In this document: piece by piece, positions 38,158-47,511 of the stretch
Position numbering within the stretch: position 1 is the stretch's first letter
Layout: the number at the start of each line of letters is the position of its first letter
Source of the DNA: Pontibacter litorisediminis
GTDB taxonomy: Bacteria; Bacteroidota; Bacteroidia; Cytophagales; Hymenobacteraceae
Length of the DNA stretch: 64,000 nt
Direction of reading: 5' to 3'
Assembly (NCBI RefSeq): GCF_029360645.1
Contig: NZ_JARDUA010000001.1
Location: 558,001-622,000, forward strand
The notes under the pieces: generated by a model
Seen by the model: the letters and a program-made list of their open reading frames with translations, nothing else
Told to the model about the DNA's origin: nothing
Database searches by the model: none
Translations under genes and position numbers: made by a program

Positions 38158-38846
38158 GCAGGCTTGCCATTATACCGGCCCGGGGAGGCAGCAAGCGCAT
38201 CCCCCGCAAGAACATCCGGAATTTCCTGGGCAGGCCCATCCTCGCCTACTCCATCGAGGCGGCCCTGAGCTCCGGGCTGTTTGAGGAGGTCATGGTCTCC
38301 ACGGATGACGAGGAGATTGCGCAGGTGGCGCGGGAGCGTGGCGCGAGCGTGCCGTTTCTGAGAGGCACGGAGGCATCAACTGATTTCGCCACCACGGCCC
38401 AGGTGCTGGAGGAGGTGCTGTCCAAGTATAAAGAGCGGGGCAAGTCCTTCCATGAGGCCTGCTGCCTCTATCCCACTGCCCCCTTCATAACGGGTGATAC
38501 CTTGCGCAAGGGCTACAGCATGCTCACCGAAGACGGATTTGACACAGTGTTTCCGGTGCTAAGGTACAGCTACCCGATCTGGCGCAGCCTGAAGGTGGAG
38601 CACGGGAAAGCCGTGCTGAACTGGCCCGAGCACCTGAACTCGCGCTCCCAGGACCTGCCGGCCGCTTTCCACGACGCCGGCCAGTTCTACTGGTTCCGCG
38701 TGGACAGGTTCCTGGAAAGCAAAAGGCTCTTCACCCCTAACTCCGGAGTGGTGGAGCTCTCAGAGCTAGAGGCCCAGGACATCGACAGCGAGACGGACTG
38801 GAAACTGGCCGAGCTGAAGTTTAAACTGCTGCACAACGTTGACTGA
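38154..38846 (+). CDS. pseF: Pseudaminic acid cytidylyltransferase PseF
   Basis: A 230-residue nucleotidyltransferase that activates pseudaminic acid as CMP-Pse. The CTP-binding N-terminus is AIIPARGGSKRIPRKNIRNF, and YPTAPFITGDTLRKG with FPVLRYSYPIWRSL follow as in PseF; DAGQFYWF is the typical late motif. It begins at a GTG that overlaps the pseC stop (GTGA), and its own stop lies inside the start of the next gene, so pseC-pseF-pseGH are translationally coupled. Confidence 0.93.
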   Translation: MSRLAIIPARGGSKRIPRKNIRNFLGRPILAYSIEAALSSGLFEEVMVSTDDEEIAQVARERGASVPFLRGTEASTDFATTAQVLEEVLSKYKERGKSFHEACCLYPTAPFITGDTLRKGYSMLTEDGFDTVFPVLRYSYPIWRSLKVEHGKAVLNWPEHLNSRSQDLPAAFHDAGQFYWFRVDRFLESKRLFTPNSGVVELSELEAQDIDSETDWKLAELKFKLLHNVD

Positions 38847-40350
38847 TACAAGCAAGGACATAGCACAGACCAACAAATCCCGCATCGTCTTCCGCGCCGA
38901 CGGCAACAGCCGCATTGGGCTGGGGCACGTGGTGCGCTCGCTGGCGCTGGCCCAGATGCTCAAGGAGGAGTTCCGCTGCGTGTTCGCTGTGCAACAGCCG
39001 GAGGAGTCGCTGCTGGGGCAGCTACAGCATGTTTGCGAAGAGGTGATCGTGCTGGAAGCTCAGGAGATAAACGAGCAGGAAGCTACCTACCTATGTGGGC
39101 AGGTGCTGCGGCCAAGCGACGTGGTGGTGCTCGACGGGTACCGCTTCGACACAGCCTACCAGCAAGTCATCAAGCACCACGGCTGTGCCCTTGTCTGCAT
39201 CGACGACATCCACGCCTACCCCTTCGTGGCCGATGCGGTGCTAAACATGGCGGGCGGCGTGGAAAAAGAGAAGTATAAGGCCGCCCCCTACACCAGGCTA
39301 TTGCTCGGCCCGGCGTATGCGTTGCTGCGCCCGCCCTTCCTGAAGGCCGCTAGCGAAGAGCGGGAACTGCCGGATGAAGGGCTGCGACTACTGCTGAACC
39401 TGGGCGGCGCGGATCCCCGGAACCACACGCTGCGGCTGGCGCAGGAACTGCATGCCAGTCAGCGCTTCGATTGTATCGAGCTAGTGGTAGGCGGGGCTTA
39501 CCGGCACCTTCCGGAGCTTGAGGGGTGGCTGCAGGGCAAGGAGCGCGTGAAGCTGCACCAAAACCTGGATGCTGAGGGCATGTGCCGCCTGATGCGGCGT
39601 TGTGCCGTGGCGGTGACATCAGCCAGCGGCGTGGCCTACGAGTACGCCGCCGTGGGTGGCCTGCTCTGTGTGCTGCAGACGGCAGACAACCAACAGGGGC
39701 TTTACAGGTTCCTGACAGGCACCGGCGTGGCCCGGCAGTATGAGGGGCCGCAAAGTATAGCTTCGGCAAGTATAGCCACCGATTTCCAGCAACAGGTACA
39801 GGTGCAGCGGCAGTACCTCGACGGCAAAAGCGGTGAGCGGCTGCTCGGGGAGTTCCACAGGCTCAGCCTCTTGGCCAGCCTCAAGCTCCGACGAGCCACG
39901 GCAGAGGACGTGCTGCTGGTCTATGACTGGAACAACGATGCGGAGGTGCGCAAGCGCTCCTTTAACCCAAAGCCTATTCCGCTGGCCAGCCACCAGGCCT
40001 GGTTCAAGGCAAGGCTGGAGGACACAGGCACGCCGGTTTACATCGCTGAAGTTGCCGGGGAACCCGCCGGGCAGATTCGCTTTAACCTCTCGGGGGGGCA
40101 GGCTACCCTGGGCTACCTCATCGCCAGAAAGTACCGGGGAAAGGGGCTTGGCCATGTGGTGCTGCTGAAGGGGGTGGAGAGGCTGAGGCAGGAGTGCCCT
40201 GAGGTAACCCTTGTGGAGGGGCTGGTGCAGCATGAGAACATCGCCTCGGTCCGGGCTTTTGAGAAAGCCGGCTTCTCCTATGGCGCGCCTGCCCCGGAGC
40301 ACCCCGAGGCATTTTGCTTCGTGCTGAGGCTATCAGAAAGCAATGTATAA
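38839..40350 (+). CDS. Fused UDP-sugar hydrolase PseG and N-acetyltransferase PseH
   Basis: A 503-residue bifunctional protein. Residues 14-335 are PseG, a GT-B-fold hydrolase that removes UDP from UDP-2,4-diacetamido-trideoxy-altropyranose; the signature is RADGNSRIGLGHVVRSLALA at 17-36, with CIDDIH and LLNLGGADPRN further on. Residues 350-503 are a GNAT acetyltransferase of the RimL/PseH type (LRRATAEDVLLVYDWNND, then YLIARKYRGKGLG). The two steps flank each other in the pathway (PseH acetylates, PseG cleaves), so fusion makes chemical sense. Translation begins at TTG, eight bases before the end of pseF. Confidence 0.9.
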   Translation: MTDTSKDIAQTNKSRIVFRADGNSRIGLGHVVRSLALAQMLKEEFRCVFAVQQPEESLLGQLQHVCEEVIVLEAQEINEQEATYLCGQVLRPSDVVVLDGYRFDTAYQQVIKHHGCALVCIDDIHAYPFVADAVLNMAGGVEKEKYKAAPYTRLLLGPAYALLRPPFLKAASEERELPDEGLRLLLNLGGADPRNHTLRLAQELHASQRFDCIELVVGGAYRHLPELEGWLQGKERVKLHQNLDAEGMCRLMRRCAVAVTSASGVAYEYAAVGGLLCVLQTADNQQGLYRFLTGTGVARQYEGPQSIASASIATDFQQQVQVQRQYLDGKSGERLLGEFHRLSLLASLKLRRATAEDVLLVYDWNNDAEVRKRSFNPKPIPLASHQAWFKARLEDTGTPVYIAEVAGEPAGQIRFNLSGGQATLGYLIARKYRGKGLGHVVLLKGVERLRQECPEVTLVEGLVQHENIASVRAFEKAGFSYGAPAPEHPEAFCFVLRLSESNV

Positions 40351-40363
40351 AAACAGAAGAAAC

Positions 40364-41407
40364 ATGATCAACGATATCAACATCGCCGGCCGCCTGGTCG
40401 GCCCCAGCCACAAGCCCTTTGTCATCGCCGAGATGTCGGGCAACCACAACCAGTCGCTGGAGCGGGCGCTGGCCATTGTGGACGCCGCCGCCGACGCGGG
40501 CGCGGACGCCATCAAGCTGCAGACCTACACGGCCGACACCATGACGCTGCCGGGTGCCTTCACTATCGAGGATGAAGGCTCGCTGTGGAAGGGCCGGGAG
40601 CTCTACGACCTCTACCAGGAGGCCTACACCCCCTGGGAGTGGCACCGGCCTATCTTCGACAGGGCCCGGGAGCGCGGAATGATCGCCTTCTCCTCCCCTT
40701 TCGATGAGACAGCCGTGGACTTTCTGGAGGAGCTGGGGGCGCCTCTTTACAAGATCGCCTCCTTCGAGAACACCGACCACCCGCTCTTGCGCCGCGTGGC
40801 GGCCACGGGCAAGCCCGTGATCATGAGCACCGGCGCGGCCACCGTGCAGGAGGTGGCCGAGGCAGTGCAGGTGCTTCGGCAGGCAGGGTGCCGGGAGCTT
40901 ATCCTGCTCAAGTGCACCTCCACCTACCCGGCCACGCCGGAGAACACCAACCTTTTGACGATCCCCCACATGCGCGCGCTTTATGGGGTGCAGGTGGGCC
41001 TATCGGACCACACCATGGGCGTAGGCGCCGCAGTGGCCGCAGTGGCCCTGGGCGCGACGGTGGTGGAGAAGCACTTCACGCTGCGCCGGGCCGACGGGGG
41101 CGTGGACTCGGCCTTCTCGCTGGAGCCCGAGGAGCTGCACACGCTGGTGGTGGAGACGGAAAGGGCGCGGCTGGCGCTGGGGCGCGTGCAGTACGGGGTG
41201 CAGCGGGCCGAGGAAAAGAGCCGCCTGTTCAAGCGCTCGGTCTACGCGGCCAAGGACATCAAGGCGGGCGAGGCGCTCACAAAGGAGAACATCCGCGTCA
41301 TTCGCCCGGGCCTGGGGCTGGCGCCCAAGCACTACGACACGCTGCTGGGCAAGCAGGCCAGGCAGGACATCCAGGCCGGGACACCCCTCAACTGGGATTT
41401 GGTTTAG
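40364..41407 (+). CDS. pseI: Pseudaminic acid synthase PseI
   Basis: A 347-residue NeuB-family enzyme condensing the hexose product of PseG with phosphoenolpyruvate. The NeuB domain starts FVIAEMSGNHNQSLE and contains CTSTYPATPENTNL and GLSDHTMG; the C-terminal SAF (antifreeze-like) domain begins near residue 285 (SVYAAKDIKAGEALTKENI). The ATG at 40364 is chosen; an earlier in-frame ATG at 40343 would overlap the PseGH gene by eight bases. G+C content stays high to the stop codon and falls at once in the next gene. Confidence 0.94.
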   Translation: MINDINIAGRLVGPSHKPFVIAEMSGNHNQSLERALAIVDAAADAGADAIKLQTYTADTMTLPGAFTIEDEGSLWKGRELYDLYQEAYTPWEWHRPIFDRARERGMIAFSSPFDETAVDFLEELGAPLYKIASFENTDHPLLRRVAATGKPVIMSTGAATVQEVAEAVQVLRQAGCRELILLKCTSTYPATPENTNLLTIPHMRALYGVQVGLSDHTMGVGAAVAAVALGATVVEKHFTLRRADGGVDSAFSLEPEELHTLVVETERARLALGRVQYGVQRAEEKSRLFKRSVYAAKDIKAGEALTKENIRVIRPGLGLAPKHYDTLLGKQARQDIQAGTPLNWDLV

Positions 41408-41410
41408 CGC

Positions 41411-42688
41411 ATGCGCAAGTGGTTCACTCTTTACGATAACATACTTCACCTGCACTTTTCAGAGGCGTTTTTAAAGCTCCCGGAAAGTGCCAAAAGTGCT
41501 GTATCACCTAAAAACCCGCTGATGCGCCTGGGCAAAGTAGCGGGTTATACTTTGCTGCGCTTGTTTGGCAACCTCTTTAAATCCGTTGAAAACAAAGAAA
41601 AGCTTCAGGGGAAAGTATGGCTATACGTAGTAAGCCAGAATAATTATGATAGCCTGAGCTTTATCGAAGCAGCACTCCCTGGAACTGTCTTTGTGGCGGG
41701 GCAAAGCAAAGAGATTGGCAAGTATAACGAGGTGGTTCAACGACTTTCGTTACGGCAGAAGCTGCTGTACTACTATAAGTTCCCGCTGCTTCTGCTGCAG
41801 TTTCTAAAGTATAAAAAAGCCAGTACCCTGCGCTTCTTTGACGTGCTTTATGATGCCGTGGGTTTCTATGAGGTGTACCTGCGCAAGCTGAGAAGATACA
41901 AGCCAAAGGCCATCATCTTTGCCAACGACCACAATGCCGATGCACGCGCCATGTTACTGGCTGCTAAAAGCCTCGGCGTTAAAACCGTTTACATACAGCA
42001 CGCTAGCGTCAGCACTATGTTCCCGCCCCTGCAGTTTGACCTGAACCTGTTGGAGGGCCAGGATGCGCTGGATAAGTATAAACGCTGCGGACCGGTAGAA
42101 GGAAAGGTAGAACTGATCGGCATGCCCAAAGCCGACGCGTATGTGCCTTACCGGAACACCAACAGAACAATTAAAACCATTGGGCTTGGCTGTAACCTGA
42201 TGGATGATTTATCAGAGGTTAGTAAGCTAGTGGTTGCAATTTCGGAGGCACTGCCAGACCTTCATATTGTTTTAAGGCCCCACCCACGAGATACGCGCAA
42301 CTTCGAAAAGTTTAGAAGTATAGGACCCAAAATCAGTTTATCCGACAGCCGCACGACCCCCACCTTTGAATACCTGCGCCAGATCGATGTGCAGGTTAGC
42401 GGCAACTCCGGCATTCACCTGGAGGCTGTGCTGCTAAACGTCTGGTCTATCTTCTACGACTTCAACCCAAGCCATAAACTAGAAGACTACTATGGCTTCA
42501 TACAAAGAGGGCTGATAGATGCTGCAGTTACCCCAACAAATTTAGTGCAGCTGCTTGAAGCCCAGCGGCAGGCTAAACCAGATGTGTTTGAGAAAGCAAA
42601 ATACTACAACGCCACGGTGGGAACACCTTATGACGGCCGAAGCAGCACGCTTGCCCTAAAGCTAATGACTGACTTCTTAAGTCATTAA
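41411..42688 (+). CDS. GT-B type glycosyltransferase, candidate pseudaminosyltransferase
   Basis: A 425-residue protein starting three bases after pseI, so it is surely co-transcribed. The C-terminal half has HIVLRPHPRDTRNFEKF and VQVSGNSGIHLEAVLLN, a pattern shared by capsule and sialic-acid type GT-B transferases that use CMP sugars. The N-terminal half is less conserved and contains YIQHASVSTMFPP. I infer that it transfers Pse from CMP-Pse, because it is the only transferase gene in the operon; this is not shown by sequence. Its base composition (28 G+C of 60 at 41461-41520) is unlike the pse genes. Confidence 0.7.
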   Translation: MRKWFTLYDNILHLHFSEAFLKLPESAKSAVSPKNPLMRLGKVAGYTLLRLFGNLFKSVENKEKLQGKVWLYVVSQNNYDSLSFIEAALPGTVFVAGQSKEIGKYNEVVQRLSLRQKLLYYYKFPLLLLQFLKYKKASTLRFFDVLYDAVGFYEVYLRKLRRYKPKAIIFANDHNADARAMLLAAKSLGVKTVYIQHASVSTMFPPLQFDLNLLEGQDALDKYKRCGPVEGKVELIGMPKADAYVPYRNTNRTIKTIGLGCNLMDDLSEVSKLVVAISEALPDLHIVLRPHPRDTRNFEKFRSIGPKISLSDSRTTPTFEYLRQIDVQVSGNSGIHLEAVLLNVWSIFYDFNPSHKLEDYYGFIQRGLIDAAVTPTNLVQLLEAQRQAKPDVFEKAKYYNATVGTPYDGRSSTLALKLMTDFLSH

Positions 42689-42729
42689 ATTATTGCTATA
42701 CTTGATCCATATTCGCTTCACAAACGCCT

Positions 42730-44517
42730 ATGAACAAACTTTTACCTTGCCTACTCACCCTTTTCTCTGTATCTCTCGCTTTCAATTGTTACGCACAAGG
42801 ACCCAAACAGGCACTCCAGCTTGACGGTATAAATGATTACGTTGACTTTGGCGAGGACAACAGAGGGCTCACCAATACGCTAACAGTAGAGGCTTGGATT
42901 AAAACAAGCTCTCTCGGACATGACCACATCATATCGAAGTATGACCGCGATGCGGAAAAAGGATTCCAACTCTTAATCCAGAACGGAAAAGCTTGTATTG
43001 CCGGCAGAGACGGATCAGGCAACTACAGAACCTCAGGCTATTCTTACACCATTGTGGCAGATGATAACTGGCACCACTTGGCAGGCGTCGTAGAGGATGG
43101 TACTTGGATGATCTATGTAGACGGGGTACTAGAGCAAAAGTCTGAGACAGGCTATACTCGTACAATACTCAGCAGCAGCGAGAAACTGCTTATAGGGAAC
43201 TACTACTACAGGTTTCTGGGCAACCACTTCTACAGCGGACAGGTTGATGAGGTAAAACTATGGAAAAGAGCACTAACTGTAAGTGAGATCAGACAGAACA
43301 TGTGCCGTTCCATACCTCCTGATTCACCAGATTTGATAGGCTACTTCAAACTAGACAGCTTTACAGATGGCGTGATCAAAGACCAAAGCAGTAAAAAAAT
43401 AGACGGGACACTACAAAACACCTCGCCTTCCGTAGCTGCTGTTTCCTCCGGTGCCCCGATAGGAGATAAAAGCGTTTACAGGTACACCTCCGACTGGAAC
43501 GCCCCTCTTGAACTAGTTACTGACAGGGCTAATTTTTCTATAACCAAAGTTGATCCTGCTATACAGGGCTTGCATCTGTATACCGTCCAGTCCCCTCCAG
43601 CCTCCACCAGCGGCATAAATAACTCTCAGGAGGTAAAGGAATACTATGGTATGTTCAAGGTCGGCGAAAAATCCAAAAAGTATAAAGTGTACTTCAAACA
43701 GTATGGCTTAGTCTGCGGAAGCAGCCTCTTCCGCAGGCAGGATAACACCTATACTCACTGGAGCCAAGTAGCAGATACGGTTGCCTCTCCCATCATGCTG
43801 TACACTTCATCCGACAATTATGGTGAGTTTGTAGCTACCTCCAATGCACCAACAGCAGTGCATATTAGCGGCCCTACAATATTATGCCCAGGATCTACGG
43901 CCAACCTAAGTGTGAGCAACACCGGAAATGGCAGCATAAAGTGGAGCAACGGCGCTACCCACACAACCACAGTTGTTGCTGCCGCTGGCACCTATTGGGT
44001 TGAGGTGACTAGTCCGAACGGATGTACTTCCAGAGATGAAATAACCATAGCCTCTGCTCCCGAACCTGCCGCTCATTTTCCGGCAGAGGCATTCATTTGC
44101 CCCGGCGAGCCGGTGGTGTTGGATGCCACTACCAATGGAGCCACTTACCTGTGGAGCGACGGGCAAACCACTCCTTCTATCAAAGTATCAGCGCCTGGCG
44201 TTTATTCCGTCGCGATCACCACAGCTGACTGTTCATACCTGAAGGAGGCTATTGTCTCCAGCGACGAATGCCCCGTCATCCCAAACATCATTACGCCAAA
44301 CGGGGATGGGAAAAACGATGCATTTACGGTACAGGGGGTCGAGGCAGGCACACTGGAACTGAAGGTCTTTAACCGCTGGGGAAAATCAGTTTATCAATCC
44401 GACCAATATGACAACGGGTGGACGGCAGCAGGATTGTCGGCAGGCGTGTATTACTACCAATTCACCAGCAGCCGTACGCGAAAAGTGTACAAAGGCTGGC
44501 TCGAAGTAATGAAGTAA
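42730..44517 (+). CDS. Secreted LamG-domain protein with type B T9SS sorting domain
   Basis: A 595-residue exported protein with signal peptide (cleavage likely after NCYAQ, about residue 23). Residues 25-215 form a LamG/concanavalin-like domain (LQLDGINDYVDFG ... NWHHLAGVVEDGTWMIYVDG). Residues 385-510 hold two Ig-like/PKD-type repeats (GSIKWSNGATHTT; ATYLWSDGQTTPS). The last 80 residues are the CHU_C gliding-associated domain (PNIITPNGDGKNDAF ... NRWGKSVYQS), the type B signal for export by the type IX secretion system. It follows the glycosyltransferase by 41 bases and may be a substrate for surface glycosylation (inference). Confidence 0.9.
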   Translation: MNKLLPCLLTLFSVSLAFNCYAQGPKQALQLDGINDYVDFGEDNRGLTNTLTVEAWIKTSSLGHDHIISKYDRDAEKGFQLLIQNGKACIAGRDGSGNYRTSGYSYTIVADDNWHHLAGVVEDGTWMIYVDGVLEQKSETGYTRTILSSSEKLLIGNYYYRFLGNHFYSGQVDEVKLWKRALTVSEIRQNMCRSIPPDSPDLIGYFKLDSFTDGVIKDQSSKKIDGTLQNTSPSVAAVSSGAPIGDKSVYRYTSDWNAPLELVTDRANFSITKVDPAIQGLHLYTVQSPPASTSGINNSQEVKEYYGMFKVGEKSKKYKVYFKQYGLVCGSSLFRRQDNTYTHWSQVADTVASPIMLYTSSDNYGEFVATSNAPTAVHISGPTILCPGSTANLSVSNTGNGSIKWSNGATHTTTVVAAAGTYWVEVTSPNGCTSRDEITIASAPEPAAHFPAEAFICPGEPVVLDATTNGATYLWSDGQTTPSIKVSAPGVYSVAITTADCSYLKEAIVSSDECPVIPNIITPNGDGKNDAFTVQGVEAGTLELKVFNRWGKSVYQSDQYDNGWTAAGLSAGVYYYQFTSSRTRKVYKGWLEVMK

Positions 44518-44682
44518 CAGACATGGAGGATCAGCTATAGTTCCCATAGCGGGTCTGTGGGAGCGGCATGATTCAATACCACCCACACGGGCAAAATGCA
44601 GTAGAACACCCGCTGGGGGACTTTCAACATGAGACAAGTATAAACTGCACGGTAGCTACCAACAATAAACCACCATATATGC

Positions 44683-44690
44683 TATTTTTG
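44683..44690 (+). promoter_or_regulatory. Candidate -7 element (TATTTTTG) before the flippase gene
   Basis: An exact TAnnTTTG match ending 18 bases before the ATG at 44709. No convincing -33 box. Confidence 0.4.
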
Positions 44691-44708
44691 CGCTTCACCC
44701 TATAGCCC

Positions 44709-46196
44709 ATGAGCAGAACCTTACAGCGCGAAGGAATCTGGAACACCACCATTTCGTATGCCGGCATCCTGATCGGGTATGTGAACACGGTGCTGCTCTT
44801 TCCTAATTTCCTGGATGAGGCCGAGGTAGGCCTCACGCGCCTGCTGCTGTCGATCTCGGTCATGTACGCACAGTTCTCAGCCCTGGGCTTTGTGAACATG
44901 AGCGTGCGCTACTTTCCTTATTTCCGTGACCCGGAGAAGCAGCACAACGGGTTCCTGTTTCTGCTGCTGTCGGTGCCGCTGCTGGGATTCGTTCTTACCA
45001 CGGCACTTTTCCTGCTCTTTAAGCCAGCAGTGGTAGGCTATTACCTGGAGAACTCGCCGCTCATCATCGACTATTACTATTACCTGATCCCTCTGTCGCT
45101 CTTCGCGCTGCTGTTCAATATGTTCACGGCGTATTTGCGCTCGCTTTACAAGACAATTGTCTCCTCCTTCGTGCAGGATTTCCTGCTGCGCATACTTACC
45201 ACTGTGCTAATCAGCGCCTATGCGCTGGGGGGGATGGAGTTCCACACGTTTGTGCTGCTGTACATAATCGTGAACTCAGTGGGGGCGCTGGTGCTGGTGG
45301 GCTATACAATCTGGCTCAAACAGCTACACCTGAAGCCTTCGCTGGCGGTCATGAGCATCATACCGCTCCGGGAACTGTTTTACTATGGCTTCTTTACCTT
45401 GCTGGGAAACATCTCCACCACCATCATCACCACCGTGGACCAGGTGATGATCTCCTCCTACAGCCTCGCCGACAACGGCATTTATACTACCGCCTTCTTT
45501 ATGACGAGTGCCATACTTGTACCGGGCCGGTCTATCCTTAAAATTGCGCACCCGCAGGTGGCGGAGTTTTGGAAAGAGCGGGATATGAACGGCATGAGCA
45601 ACTTGTACCAGCACGTCACTATGATCAACCTGATTGTGGGGCTGTTGCTTTTTATTGGCATCTGGGCCAACATTGATAACCTCTATGACTTCATGCCCGA
45701 AAGTTACCGTAGTGGCAAGTATGTGGTTTTGTTCCTGGGCCTGGCCCGCCTCGTGGACCTGGCCACGAGCCTGAACGGGGCCATTCTGGCCACCTCCGAC
45801 AAGTATAAGTGGGACCTCGGGTTCAATGTGGTGTTGGCTGGCCTCACTATCTGGACGAACTGGTACTTTATCCCGCGCTATGGCATAGAAGGTGCGGCTT
45901 TGGCCTCCATGATCTCGCTGGTCAGCATGAACATTGCCCGTCTGCTCTTCGTGCAGTTCATCTACCATATTCAGCCTTTTACCTGGAGCGCTTTAGGAAT
46001 CACCGCAATAGCCGCCGTTTCCCTGGCTTGCTCCTACCTCCTGCCCTACCTGGGCAATGTGTTTCTCGATCTGATTACGCGCTCCGTGCTCATCACGGCA
46101 GTATACATGGGGCTGGCGCTCAACCTCAGCATCTACCCGGAGATGAACGCCTGGCTGCGCAAGGTGATCTACGGCATCACCGGCTGGAAACTATAG
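44709..46196 (+). CDS. Wzx-type polysaccharide flippase
   Basis: A 495-residue polytopic membrane protein with about 12-14 predicted helices, of the MATE/MOP superfamily branch that flips lipid-linked oligosaccharides. The N-terminus NTTISYAGILIGYVNTVLLF and the central TTVDQVMISSYSLADNGIYT are typical of bacteroidete 'lipopolysaccharide biosynthesis protein' flippases. Its position after the pse operon suggests that it exports a Pse-containing glycan; which polymer is unknown. The next gene is convergent. Confidence 0.88.
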   Translation: MSRTLQREGIWNTTISYAGILIGYVNTVLLFPNFLDEAEVGLTRLLLSISVMYAQFSALGFVNMSVRYFPYFRDPEKQHNGFLFLLLSVPLLGFVLTTALFLLFKPAVVGYYLENSPLIIDYYYYLIPLSLFALLFNMFTAYLRSLYKTIVSSFVQDFLLRILTTVLISAYALGGMEFHTFVLLYIIVNSVGALVLVGYTIWLKQLHLKPSLAVMSIIPLRELFYYGFFTLLGNISTTIITTVDQVMISSYSLADNGIYTTAFFMTSAILVPGRSILKIAHPQVAEFWKERDMNGMSNLYQHVTMINLIVGLLLFIGIWANIDNLYDFMPESYRSGKYVVLFLGLARLVDLATSLNGAILATSDKYKWDLGFNVVLAGLTIWTNWYFIPRYGIEGAALASMISLVSMNIARLLFVQFIYHIQPFTWSALGITAIAAVSLACSYLLPYLGNVFLDLITRSVLITAVYMGLALNLSIYPEMNAWLRKVIYGITGWKL

Positions 46197-46233
46197 GCTG
46201 ACATCAAATCACCGGAAGCATGCTTTAGTAGCC

Positions 46234-47355
46234 TCAGCTAAACTGCTTAACATAATTTACCACATGCTGACAAATATAGGTTAATTGGTCTTCTTTCAGC
46301 TCTGAGTGCATGGGCAGGGATAGTACACTTTGGCAAAGCAGTTCCGCCACGGGCAGGTTGCCGGGGGCATAGCCTAGCGCCCTATATTTCTCCTGCAGGT
46401 GCAGCGGCTGCGGATAGTATATCGCATTGGGTATAAAATTATCGCTTAGGTGCTGCCTCAATCCATCTCGGATGCTGGGGCTTACTTGTATGGCATATTG
46501 CTGGTACGTGTGCGAGCTGTAAGTGGCGCGCTGGGGCGCCTGCACCAGCTCCGTTTCAGCGAAGGCGTTATCATAGAAGCGGGCTATCTCCTGCCGCGAC
46601 TCATTGTACTCGTCCAGGTGTCTTATTTTCACCTCCAACATGGCAGCCTGCAGGGAATCCAGGCGAGATGCAAACGTATACCTGCCCTCCATCCCGTCTT
46701 TCGTAATCTGCTTCATACGGTGCGCCAGTTCCGCATCGCTGGTAAAAGCCGCTCCCCCCTCTCCTGCATCAGCAGCAGGCTTTGTCGGGAAAAAAGAAGT
46801 ATAACCTATATGCCCCATAGTACCTGCCTTCTGCTCCTTTCCATCCGCCCCTACATACCTTGCCCCCAGCGCCTGCGTCACATCCTCCAACACCCACAGC
46901 TTATATTTCTGCGCCAGCTCCATCAGCTCCTGCATGGGCGCGCACTGCCCAAACAAATGCACCGCTACAACGGCAGCCGTAGCCGGGGTGACCTTACGCT
47001 CCACAGAGGCTGGGTCCAAGGTAAATGTTTCGGCATTCACATCCGCAAACACGGGCACCAACCCTGCAGCCACTACCCTATCGGCTACTGCTTCATGGCA
47101 GAAAACAGGAAGTATTACCTCAGCACCGGCAGGCGGCTGTAGCGTCAGCAGGGCCAGTTGTAGGGCATCTGCCCCATTGGCACAAGGCCAGGCATACTGC
47201 ACCTGCAGGTACTGCGCTATACTTTGGGCAAAAGCCGCTACCTCCTCTCCCTTTTCCTGGCCCATGTTTGCCATCACACCGCTAAAAGCCGCATCCAGCT
47301 CCGGCTTCAATCTGGCATAGAGGGCTTTGGTGGAGGTCATCCTGATATCTTCCAT
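46234..47355 (-). CDS. DegT/DnrJ/EryC1/StrS-family aminotransferase
   Basis: A 373-residue PLP-dependent sugar aminotransferase. The PLP lysine is in SFFPTKPAADAGEGGAAF, and VLEDVTQALGARY holds the cofactor Asp. It differs clearly from PseC (36964), so it acts on another nucleotide sugar, giving for example an amino-deoxy-hexose; substrate unknown. It is read convergently to the flippase gene, so it is not part of the pse operon, but its location suggests that it belongs to the same glycan locus. An alternative ATG lies five codons in. Confidence 0.85.
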   Translation of the reverse strand: MEDIRMTSTKALYARLKPELDAAFSGVMANMGQEKGEEVAAFAQSIAQYLQVQYAWPCANGADALQLALLTLQPPAGAEVILPVFCHEAVADRVVAAGLVPVFADVNAETFTLDPASVERKVTPATAAVVAVHLFGQCAPMQELMELAQKYKLWVLEDVTQALGARYVGADGKEQKAGTMGHIGYTSFFPTKPAADAGEGGAAFTSDAELAHRMKQITKDGMEGRYTFASRLDSLQAAMLEVKIRHLDEYNESRQEIARFYDNAFAETELVQAPQRATYSSHTYQQYAIQVSPSIRDGLRQHLSDNFIPNAIYYPQPLHLQEKYRALGYAPGNLPVAELLCQSVLSLPMHSELKEDQLTYICQHVVNYVKQFS

Positions 47356-47511
47356 GGTGTTATTTCTTACAGCTGATGTGCTACAAATATAAGGAAAACA
47401 GCAGGCTTTGCGCAGAGGGGAGCAGCTTTACACTTCCCCACCGCATACTTACCTCCTGCAACCCCTATTATGGCTGCCGCGTTTACCCTACTAAAACAGA
47501 TAAATGTAGCT

